Source of the DNA: Deltaproteobacteria bacterium | GTDB lineage: Bacteria > Desulfobacterota > Desulfobacteria > C00003060 | Length of the DNA stretch: 6,383 nucleotides | NCBI GenBank assembly: GCA_030667105.1 | Contig: DAOUWN010000135.1 | Location: forward strand, 1-6,383 | Direction: 5' to 3' | In this document: positions 1-4,826 of the stretch, piece by piece | Numbering within the stretch: position 1 is the stretch's first letter | How the letters are laid out: the number at the start of each line of letters is the position of its first letter | The notes under the pieces: model-generated | Seen by the model: the letters and a program-made list of their open reading frames with translations, nothing else | The model's database searches: none | What the model was told of the DNA's origin: nothing | Position numbers and translations under genes: made by a program

Positions 1-263
1 CGGGCAGCGAGGGTGTGTTGTTGACGGATACCAAAGATATGGAGATCTCTGGAGATGTGGTCGTCAGAAGTAGTTCTAATGAACTGAAAACCGAAAGACT
101 CTATTATGACCACAAAAGCCGGTCCATTTCTACAGACACGCCGATTGTTGTCAGCGGAGAGGGCATCTACCTTACGGGCGCGAGCATGACCTTTTCTTTT
201 GATACCGAACAGGCCATGGTTTTGGGGGGCGTAAAGACCGTGGTTGAAAGCTATGGTTTGTAG
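1..263 (+). CDS. lptC: LPS export system protein LptC, C-terminal part (5' end outside window)
   Basis: The open frame enters from the left edge (first full codon at position 3) and stops with TAG at 261-263, leaving 86 visible residues. The segment has the beta-rich LptC/OstA-like pattern: 'SGDVVVRSSSNELKTERLYYD', then 'ISTDTPIVVSGEGIYLTG' and a closing strand near 'AMVLGGVKTVVES'. These repeated short strands form the jellyroll edge that passes LPS from the inner-membrane LptBFG complex to LptA. LptC is known to be a bitopic inner-membrane protein; its membrane anchor would lie upstream and cannot be seen. lptA and lptB follow directly, which supports the call. An internal GTG at 15 could look like a start but lies within the domain. 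The call is firm although the protein is partial. Confidence 0.85.
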   Translation, partial: GSEGVLLTDTKDMEISGDVVVRSSSNELKTERLYYDHKSRSISTDTPIVVSGEGIYLTGASMTFSFDTEQAMVLGGVKTVVESYGL

Positions 264-326
264 GTGTCACTTGTTTTGTTAGTGCGCAACCTGGACAAAC
301 CGGAACCCCAAAAGGATTTCCTTCAT

Positions 327-869
327 ATGAGGTGGCCACTGTTAATTGTGTTTCTGTTTTTCGCCGGTGGAGCCATGAGCGCTGTTGCATCTGAGGCCGA
401 GGTGTCAGATTCCGAAGACCAAAAAAATGCCGGACCACCCATCCACATTACCTCTGATAGGGTAGAATCAGATCAAAAGATGAGGTGCGTGGAGTTCATA
501 GGAGGTGTCAAAGCCACCCAGGAGGATGTAGTCGTTACTGCCGATCGTATCAAGATATTTTACAAACCCGGCGGAGATACTGCGGGCAAGTCCACAGCAG
601 TTGAAAGGATGATTGCCCGGGGTAATGTCAAGATTGTGTTTGATAACGAGACCAAGACAGCTGTAGCCGAGAAAGCCGACTACACCGCGGATACTAAGGT
701 GTTGGTCTTAAGCGGGGGGGACCCGACAGTGTGGTCGGGCAAGAACATAATCAAAGGAGAGAAGATCACTCTTTTTCAGGCTGAAGATCGAACTCTCGTG
801 GAGGGTAGTGAGAAGGAACAGGTGGAGGCCACCTTTTATACCAAAGGTGAAGGAGGTTTGATAAAATAG
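327..869 (+). CDS. lptA: Lipopolysaccharide transport periplasmic protein LptA
   Basis: This gene encodes 180 residues, close to the usual LptA size. Residues 1-21 look like a Sec signal peptide: Arg2, a hydrophobic stretch (PLLIVFLFFAGGAM) and an Ala-Val-Ala cleavage site at 19-21. The mature part starts with an acidic linker. From about residue 39 it has the OstA/LptA fold, with 'IHITSDRVESDQ', 'EFIGGVKATQEDVVVTADRI' and 'RGNVKIV' as recurring beta-strand motifs. LptA polymerises or bridges LptC to LptD and carries LPS across the periplasm. I chose the ATG at 327 because it begins the signal peptide and has AAAGGA at 311-316. The frame stays open back to a GTG at 264 just after the lptC stop, but those 21 extra residues would precede the signal peptide and lack a ribosome site. 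lptB starts 16 nt after the stop. A run of seven G lies at 714-720 in frame, with no sign of a frameshift. Confidence 0.9.
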   Translation: MRWPLLIVFLFFAGGAMSAVASEAEVSDSEDQKNAGPPIHITSDRVESDQKMRCVEFIGGVKATQEDVVVTADRIKIFYKPGGDTAGKSTAVERMIARGNVKIVFDNETKTAVAEKADYTADTKVLVLSGGDPTVWSGKNIIKGEKITLFQAEDRTLVEGSEKEQVEATFYTKGEGGLIK

Positions 870-885
870 AACCAGGATCGAGTAA

Positions 886-1608
886 ATGGCGACTTTAGTG
901 GCAAAGGACCTGGTCAAGACCTATAAGGGCAGGCGCGTTGTCGACAGGGTTAGCGTGGAGGTCGAAAGCGGGAGCATTGTCGGATTACTTGGTCCGAACG
1001 GGGCAGGAAAAACGACGTCATTTTATATGATCGTCGGGCTTATACGACCCGACAGCGGGAAGGTTTCCCTTGACGGAGAGGACATCACTTCATATCCAAT
1101 GTACTTAAGGGCTCGCAAAGGGGTCGGGTATCTTCCGCAGGAGGCCTCCATATTTCGAAAGCTGACTGTGGAGGAAAACATCTTGGCCATTTTGGAGACC
1201 CGTCCCCTTTCGAGAGCGCAACGGCGCGCCCGTCTCGGAGATCTCTTGGATGAATTGAACATCAGCCACTTGGCGCGGCAGAAGGGTTATGCCCTCTCAG
1301 GAGGGGAGCGCCGCCGGGTAGAAATCACGCGCGCTCTTGTGTGTGAACCTTCGTTTATTTTGCTTGATGAGCCCTTTGCTGGGATTGACCCGATAGCGGT
1401 GCATGATATACAAAGGATAATAGAACAGCTCAAGGAGCGAGGGATCGGCGTGTTGATATCAGACCACAACGTCCGTGAGACATTGGGTGTTTGTGACTGG
1501 GCGTTGATCTTGAACGAAGGCGTATTGATCGAATCAGGAACCCCTGAAACCATAGCTTCCAGCAATGTGGCCAGGGAAATCTATTTGGGCGAACGTTTCC
1601 AACTATGA
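886..1608 (+). CDS. lptB: LPS export ABC transporter ATP-binding protein LptB
   Basis: This is a 240-residue ABC ATPase, full length for LptB. Visible motifs are Walker [10 protein letters not shown] (36-44), Q-loop Gln85 in '[15 protein letters not shown]', signature LSGGE (137-141), Walker B FILLDEP (157-163, Asp161 and Glu162) and switch His194 in 'SDHNV'. The '[14 protein letters not shown]' region and the 'GERFQL' end are typical of LptB rather than of amino-acid or branched-chain transporters. LptB dimerises in the cytoplasm under LptF/LptG and powers LPS extraction from the inner membrane; lptF and lptG are not in this window. The start ATG at 886 has AGGA at 874-877, 8 nt upstream. 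The stop TGA (1606-1608) lies inside the 9-bp direct repeat that flanks an inserted repeat element, so the reading frame was kept intact by the insertion. Confidence 0.96.
   Translation: MATLVAKDLVKTYKGRRVVDRVSVEVESGSIVGLLGPNGAGKTTSFYMIVGLIRPDSGKVSLDGEDITSYPMYLRARKGVGYLPQEASIFRKLTVEENILAILETRPLSRAQRRARLGDLLDELNISHLARQKGYALSGGERRRVEITRALVCEPSFILLDEPFAGIDPIAVHDIQRIIEQLKERGIGVLISDHNVRETLGVCDWALILNEGVLIESGTPETIASSNVAREIYLGERFQL
1600..1608. repeat. Left copy of 9-bp direct repeat flanking the element
   Basis: The sequence caactatga here covers the last lptB codons and its stop (CAA CTA TGA is Gln-Leu-stop, with the first c shared). The identical partner is at 1758-1766. Deleting one 158-bp period joins lptB to rpoN with a 21-nt spacer, a normal within-operon distance. 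This is the main evidence for insertion. Confidence 0.6.
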
Positions 1609-1721
1609 TGAACTCGCAAAAAGCCGTCAACTGGACGGCACAGCAAAAAGCTCCACATGCAAGGCGCGTGAATCTTGAGGAACGAGGCGTACTGATCGTA
1701 CGTCGCAGTGACGAAAGATGA
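1608..1721 (+). other. Possible 37-codon ORF inside the repeat element (probably not a real gene)
   Basis: The ATG at 1608 shares one base with the lptB stop (TGATG), which is the geometry of translational coupling. The frame runs 37 codons, beginning [14 protein letters not shown] and ending VRRSDER, then TGA at 1719-1721. It is rich in Arg, Gln and Glu, has no membrane segment or domain I recognise, and lies wholly within an inverted-repeat element. It is most likely a by-product of the repeat, but coupled translation through it is physically possible. The second repeat copy at 4791 starts with the same MNSQKAV. Confidence 0.15.
1623..1639 (+). repeat. Small perfect hairpin inside the element's left end
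   Basis: The stem gccgtc (1623-1628) and gacggc (1634-1639) is a perfect 6-bp pair around the loop aactg. It is followed at 1643-1650 by a second copy of gcaaaaag, the same octamer as at 1616-1623, so the left end has an extra module that the right end lacks. Confidence 0.6.
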
Positions 1722-1757
1722 AGCGCAACGCGGCAGATGGACTTTTTGCGAGGCCGT

Positions 1758-1766
1758 CAACTATGA
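1758..1766. repeat. Right copy of 9-bp direct repeat flanking the element
   Basis: This is an exact copy of the caactatga found at 1600-1608, placed directly after the right inverted-repeat core. It is followed by the likely native lptB-rpoN spacer at 1767-1787, which holds the rpoN ribosome-binding site. Confidence 0.6.
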
Positions 1767-1787
1767 ACGCGGAGAACTGGATCTAGC

Positions 1788-3257
1788 ATGGCACTGGAAC
1801 TTAGACAACAGTTGCGTCTGACCCAACAACTGGTCATGACGCCGCAGCTTCAGCAGGCGATCAAGCTGTTGCAGCTTTCAAGGTTAGAACTGCTGGATGT
1901 AATCAATGATGAAATGGTGGAAAATCCAGTGCTTGAGGAAGATTCCGAAGAGGAGCCTTCCAGTGATGGCGCGGTGAGCGAACCTGTAGCTGCGCCGCCT
2001 GCGGAACCAGATACACTGAAACCAGTTACTGTCGAAGAAACGGCTCGAGAGGATATTGATTGGTCAAACTATTTGGACGAATACAATACTTCAGGACCAG
2101 TTTATTACGAACCAGAAGAGCGTGAAACCCCAGAATATGAGAACTTTTTTGCTAGGCAAGAGTCTTTGGTCGATCACCTCATGTGGCAACTACTTCTCTC
2201 CCTCCCGAACAAGACCGAGGAAAGGATTGGCAATGCCATTATCGGCAACCTAAATCGTGATGGGTATCTTCAAGCGACGGTAGGCGAGATTGCCGCTTTG
2301 TCAGGGGCTGATACGTCGCAGGTGGAAAAGTTCCTGAAAAAGATGCAGTCGTTTGACCCCCTTGGCGTCTGTGCAAGGGATTTGAAAGAGTGTCTGCTGA
2401 TTCAGGCCGATTACTTGGGTCTTCAAGACTCTCTTGTCGTCCATATTATTCAGAACCACTTCAAACACTTGGAAAACAAGAACTACAAGGCAATTAGCCA
2501 GGCTTTAGGCGTGTCCTATGAAGATGTTCTTGCCGCTGTTGAGATCATTACCAGAATGGAACCAAAGCCCGGACGCAAGTTCAGTGATGAAGAACCTCAG
2601 TACATCAGTCCTGACATTTTTGTTTACAAGATGGGTAATGAATTCGTTATAGTTCTGAACGAAGATGGCATGCCCAAGCTGCACGTTAGTTCCTTTTACA
2701 GGGAGGCCTTGAGCAAAGGAGAAGGAGTCCCAAGCCACACGAGGGACTATATACAGAATAAGCTGCGATCCGCTGTGTGGTTGATTCGCAGCATTCACCA
2801 GCGCCAGAGGACGATCTACCGAGTTGTTGAAAGCATTATCAATTATCAAGCCGAGTTCTTGGAAAAAGGGATCGGCCATTTGAAACCAATGGTATTGCGG
2901 GATGTGGCCGAGGACATTGGGATGCACGAGTCGACTGTGAGCCGTGTTACGACCAACAAATACGTCCACACCACGCAGGGGACCTTTGAGCTGAAATTTT
3001 TCTTCAATAGTTCTATCAACCGACTTGACGGAGACGTCATTGCCTCGGCCAGCGTTAAGGAGAAAATACGTCAGATCGTTCAGTCCGAAGATCCCGCCAG
3101 GCCTTACAGTGACAGGAAGATGGTTGAGATCTTGAAATCTTCGAACATTAATGTGGCCCGCAGAACGGTAGCCAAGTACAGGGAAATGTTGAGGGTGCTA
3201 CCATCCAACAAACGCAAGAGGATACAAGGAGGTCAATCAGCATGCAGAAGTCAGTAA
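1788..3257 (+). CDS. rpoN: RNA polymerase sigma-54 factor RpoN
   Basis: The 489-residue length is normal for RpoN. Region I (about 1-50) is the Gln/Leu-rich 'LRQQLRLTQQLVMTPQLQQA' through 'NPVLEE', which contacts enhancer-binding activators and holds the complex closed. Region II (about 51-115) is acidic and poorly ordered. Region III binds core polymerase, and a helix-turn-helix follows at about 368-405 ('VLRDVAEDIGMHESTVSRV'). The diagnostic RpoN box ARRTVAKYRE is at 457-466 and reads the -24 promoter element. RpoN directs transcription from -24/-12 promoters together with AAA+ activators. The start ATG at 1788 gives the canonical N-terminus; GGAG at 1771-1774 is a distant (13 nt) ribosome site. 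The 3' end overlaps hpf by 16 nt, so the last residues after the RpoN box are partly dictated by the hpf ribosome site. The element upstream separates it from lptB. Confidence 0.98.
   Translation: MALELRQQLRLTQQLVMTPQLQQAIKLLQLSRLELLDVINDEMVENPVLEEDSEEEPSSDGAVSEPVAAPPAEPDTLKPVTVEETAREDIDWSNYLDEYNTSGPVYYEPEERETPEYENFFARQESLVDHLMWQLLLSLPNKTEERIGNAIIGNLNRDGYLQATVGEIAALSGADTSQVEKFLKKMQSFDPLGVCARDLKECLLIQADYLGLQDSLVVHIIQNHFKHLENKNYKAISQALGVSYEDVLAAVEIITRMEPKPGRKFSDEEPQYISPDIFVYKMGNEFVIVLNEDGMPKLHVSSFYREALSKGEGVPSHTRDYIQNKLRSAVWLIRSIHQRQRTIYRVVESIINYQAEFLEKGIGHLKPMVLRDVAEDIGMHESTVSRVTTNKYVHTTQGTFELKFFFNSSINRLDGDVIASASVKEKIRQIVQSEDPARPYSDRKMVEILKSSNINVARRTVAKYREMLRVLPSNKRKRIQGGQSACRSQ
3226..3232 (+). 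promoter_or_regulatory. Strong Shine-Dalgarno for hpf inside the rpoN 3' end
   Basis: AAGGAGG lies 9 nt before the hpf ATG at 3242 and is translated as part of rpoN. With the 16-nt overlap, this suggests coupled translation, although the site is strong enough for independent initiation. Confidence 0.75.
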
Positions 3258-3787
3258 CCTTCATTAATCTCGCCTCGTCAGAAACTCTGAAAGCCTACGC
3301 GTCTGAAAAACTTGACCGGTTCGACAAGTACATGCAAAACCCTGCCAAGGCAAACGTTGTTTTGACTGTGAAGAAATTCCGGCACATAGCTGAAATAAAT
3401 ATCAGCGCAGATGGATTCACTATCAACGCACACGAAGAGACCTCTGATATGTATTCGGCTATAGATATGGCTCTAGACAAGATCGATAAGCAGATCAAGA
3501 AGAACAAAACAAAATTCAAAAAACGTCGATCAACGGCCGCCAAGTCCAAGGCCCTGCTCTATGATGACGCGGATGCGGCGCCCTCAATAGATGTGGATCA
3601 GGATCTGCCTGGACTCACGAGAATCGAGACTATCGAGTATAAACCCATGGATAGGGATGAGGCGGTTTTGCAAATGCGGTTGATCAAGGACAGCTTTTTG
3701 GTTTTCACCAATGCTCAGACCGAGCAGATCAATGTTCTATATCGCCTCAAAGACGGTAATTTCGGTTTGATTCAGCCCAGTTCGTAG
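3242..3787 (+). CDS. hpf: Ribosome hibernation promoting factor, long form (HPF/RaiA family)
   Basis: This 181-residue protein has the two-part layout of long HPF. Residues 1 to about 95 form the RaiA/YfiA beta-alpha-beta domain, with 'ASEKLDRFDKYM', 'AEINISADGFTINAHEETSDMYSAIDMALDKIDKQI' and the basic patch KKNKTKFKKRR that contacts 16S rRNA. A linker of about 30 residues follows. Residues 127-181 are the C-terminal dimerisation domain, with 'MDRDEAVLQM', 'FLVFTNAQTEQINVLYR' and 'DGNFGLIQP'. In this family the C-terminal domain pairs two 70S ribosomes into inactive 100S dimers in starvation or stationary phase. The start ATG at 3242 overlaps the end of rpoN and has a strong AAGGAGG. Placement between rpoN and ptsN is typical of Gram-negatives, though the classical gamma-proteobacterial protein there is the short form. 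Confidence 0.95.
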   Translation: MQKSVTFINLASSETLKAYASEKLDRFDKYMQNPAKANVVLTVKKFRHIAEINISADGFTINAHEETSDMYSAIDMALDKIDKQIKKNKTKFKKRRSTAAKSKALLYDDADAAPSIDVDQDLPGLTRIETIEYKPMDRDEAVLQMRLIKDSFLVFTNAQTEQINVLYRLKDGNFGLIQPSS

Positions 3788-3795
3788 GACACTTC

Positions 3796-4254
3796 ATGAG
3801 AATCCTGGACTCACTCAAAGAAGGGGCCATTGTTGCCGAACTGAATGCTACTGACAAGAAGGGGGTGTTGAGCGAACTTACCGCTTCTCTTGCAGATGCC
3901 TCCGGTGTGAAACAGGAGGAATTGCTTCGTGTTCTTTTGGAGCGGGAGCGCCTCGGCAGCACCGGCATTGGGGGCGGCATCGCTATCCCTCATGGCAAGT
4001 TGAAACCTTTGCAGTCCATGTTGATGGGATTCGGGCGGAGTCGCAAAGGTGTGGACTTTGACGCCATGGACGGAAAACCTACCCACCTCTTCTTTCTGTT
4101 ACTGGCCCCAGAGGATTCCACCGGTGGTCATCTCAAGATGCTTGCCAGGATATCCCGCTTGCTCAAGAACACGGTGTTCAAAGAACGGCTCATGAACGCT
4201 GCCGACTGGCGGGAGCTTTACATGGTGATTGAAAAGGAAGATCAGGAGTTTTGA
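3796..4254 (+). CDS. ptsN: Nitrogen-regulatory PTS EIIA protein (EIIA-Ntr)
   Basis: The 152 residues form one PTS EIIA type-2 (fructose/mannitol-like) domain. The phospho-acceptor is His66 in 'STGIGGGIAIPHGK', preceded by the family's 'LLERERLGSTGIG' helix-turn. Later 'THLFFLLLAPEDSTGGHLKMLARISRLLK' matches the EIIA-Ntr core. In known systems the protein is phosphorylated by an Npr/HPr-like carrier and acts by protein contacts (for example on potassium transport or kinases) rather than in sugar uptake; here the regulatory role is inferred from the family and the rpoN linkage. The start ATG at 3796 is 8 nt after the hpf stop, with AGGA (3786-3789) overlapping that stop. No PTS EIIB/EIIC, EI or HPr gene is seen in this window. 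Confidence 0.94.
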   Translation: MRILDSLKEGAIVAELNATDKKGVLSELTASLADASGVKQEELLRVLLERERLGSTGIGGGIAIPHGKLKPLQSMLMGFGRSRKGVDFDAMDGKPTHLFFLLLAPEDSTGGHLKMLARISRLLKNTVFKERLMNAADWRELYMVIEKEDQEF

Positions 4255-4278
4255 TTTTCCCGGTCATTTGAAAAAGAG

Positions 4279-4321
4279 ACTTAACTCTATACACTTGACA
4301 CACCGCGATATTGAGTTAAGT
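4279..4321. repeat. 9-bp perfect inverted repeat in the ptsN / EIIA-Man gap
   Basis: The arms acttaactc (4279-4287) and gagttaagt (4313-4321) are exact reverse complements. The stem continues after one mismatch with ata/tat (4289-4291 and 4309-4311), leaving a loop of about 17 nt. No T-run follows on the + strand, so it is not a standard terminator for ptsN. On the - strand the stem is followed by CTCTTTTT, but no gene there would need it. It could be an operator, an mRNA-stability hairpin or a remnant. Confidence 0.55.
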
Positions 4322-4322
4322 T
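4295..4322 (+). promoter_or_regulatory. Possible sigma-70 promoter for the EIIA-Man gene
   Basis: A perfect -35 hexamer TTGACA is at 4295-4300. The best -10 candidate, TAAGTT at 4317-4322 after a 16-nt spacer, matches only 3 of 6 consensus bases and lies in the right arm of the inverted repeat. The location in the only uninterrupted non-coding gap of the ptsN-gap stretch makes a promoter plausible, but the weak -10 leaves this uncertain. No -24/-12 sigma-54 motif was seen here. Confidence 0.25.
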
Positions 4323-4364
4323 AGCGATTTAATGCCCACGCACCAGGCTTGAGGGATCAGATTT

Positions 4365-4778
4365 ATGATAGGCATTGTCGTAGTAACCCATAGCGGTTTG
4401 GGAGAGGCTCTCATCGAAGCGGCCAAATGCGTTTTGGAAGGCCCCGTAGAGGCTGCCACGGCTGTTTCCGTGGACCTGAAGTACAGCGCCGAGGAACTGA
4501 GAAAGAAGATTGGCGCAGGGATCAAGGCTGTTGATCAAGGAGACGGTGTGATCATCCTCACCGACATGTTCGGCGGAACGCCGTCCAACCTGAGCCTTTC
4601 ATTTCTAGAGGAGGGCAGGATTGACGTTTTGACCGGTGTGAATCTGCCAGTGTTGATCCGCGCGGCAATAAAGCGTGAGAACAGCAATCTCGGCGACTTG
4701 GCAGAGAGCATACAGGCATATGGCAAGAAGAGTATTTCACTTGCCAGTGGGGTGTTGAAAGGAAACAAAAGGAGCTGA
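4365..4778 (+). CDS. Stand-alone PTS EIIA protein, mannose/fructose type (EIIA-Man family)
   Basis: The 137 residues form one EIIA-Man domain with Rossmann-like beta strands. The phospho-acceptor is His9 in 'IVVVTHSGLGEAL', and the family motif TDMFGGTPSN is at 66-75 with Asp67 beside the active His. In complete mannose PTSs this domain takes phosphate from HPr and passes it to EIIB. No EIIB, EIIC or EIID partner is encoded here, so it is likely part of an incomplete, regulatory PTS, as described for several Proteobacteria. The start ATG at 4365 has GAGGGA (4351-4356) 8 nt upstream. It is separated from ptsN by 110 bp with an inverted repeat, and from gap by 44 bp containing a repeat fragment. 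The target of signalling cannot be read from sequence. Confidence 0.9.
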   Translation: MIGIVVVTHSGLGEALIEAAKCVLEGPVEAATAVSVDLKYSAEELRKKIGAGIKAVDQGDGVIILTDMFGGTPSNLSLSFLEEGRIDVLTGVNLPVLIRAAIKRENSNLGDLAESIQAYGKKSISLASGVLKGNKRS

Positions 4779-4788
4779 GATTTTGGAT

Positions 4789-4813
4789 TGATGAACTCGC
4801 AGAAAGCCGTCAA
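4789..4813 (+). repeat. Short copy of the left end of the 1606-1759 element
   Basis: These 25 nt match 1606-1630 at 24 positions; the one difference is g at 4802 against a at 1619. The orientation is the same, and as in the first copy it lies right after one gene and before the next. No right-hand inverted repeat follows, so it is a fragment or an internally deleted copy. Its last two bases form the start of the gap ribosome-binding site. Confidence 0.75.
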
Positions 4814-4826
4814 GGAGGATCTATGA
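4791..4826 (+). other. Possible 11-codon leader ORF overlapping the gap start
   Basis: ATG at 4791 opens a frame reading MNSQKAVKEDL and stops with TGA at 4824-4826, so stop and gap start overlap as ATGA. The first seven residues equal those of the ORF in the larger repeat copy. The nearest ribosome-like sequence (AAAAGGAG, ending at 4774) is 16 nt away, which is too far for good initiation. It is probably a chance product of the repeat. Confidence 0.12.
4812..4818 (+). promoter_or_regulatory. Shine-Dalgarno of gap at the edge of the repeat fragment
   Basis: AAGGAGG is a near-ideal site but lies only 4 nt before the ATG at 4823, shorter than usual. Its first two bases belong to the repeat copy. 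Confidence 0.7.

Larger units (their letters stand above)
1606..1759. mobile_element. MITE-like / palindromic repeat element between lptB and rpoN
   Basis: The two ends are imperfect 18-nt terminal inverted repeats: tgatgaactcgcaaaaag at 1606-1623 pairs with 1742-1759 at 15 of 18 positions, including an unbroken 11-bp core ctcgcaaaaag/ctttttgcgag. The centre is a palindrome, cgtac (1688-1692) and gtacg (1698-1702) around a 5-nt loop, and the arms between are loosely complementary. The sequence caactatga occurs at 1600-1608 and again at 1758-1766, consistent with a target-site duplication. The exact boundary is ambiguous: either 9-bp repeats around a shorter core, or a 4-bp acta duplication around TGA...TCA ends. 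No transposase is encoded, so it would be non-autonomous. From memory it resembles an abundant repeat of Desulfobacterales genomes; this was not checked. Confidence 0.7.

Noticed and set aside
264..326. GTG at 264 as the lptA start, directly abutting the lptC stop
   Set aside because: It adds 21 residues before an evident signal peptide and lacks a ribosome-binding site; the ATG at 327 has AAAGGA 10 nt upstream.
714..720. Run of seven G in lptA (and six G at 224-229 in lptC) as a phase-variation tract
   Set aside because: The runs are short, both frames remain intact, and the proteins are essential export components for which switching is unlikely.
1742..1749. ctttttgc as a terminator T-run after the element's hairpin
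   Set aside because: The T-run is itself part of the paired right arm rather than a single-stranded tail, so it does not fit an intrinsic terminator.
1789..1806. TGGCAC at the rpoN start as a sigma-54 -24 element (autoregulation)
   Set aside because: No GC dinucleotide occurs at the required -12 spacing, and the match lies within coding sequence.
2505..2969. Minus-strand 154-codon open frame inside rpoN
   Set aside because: It lies wholly opposite a well-recognised sigma-54 gene, with no recognisable domain or ribosome site; it is a shadow frame. The other minus-strand frames were rejected for the same reason.
4279..4321. Intrinsic terminator after ptsN
   Set aside because: The stem is AT-rich, the loop is long and no U-run follows on the coding strand.
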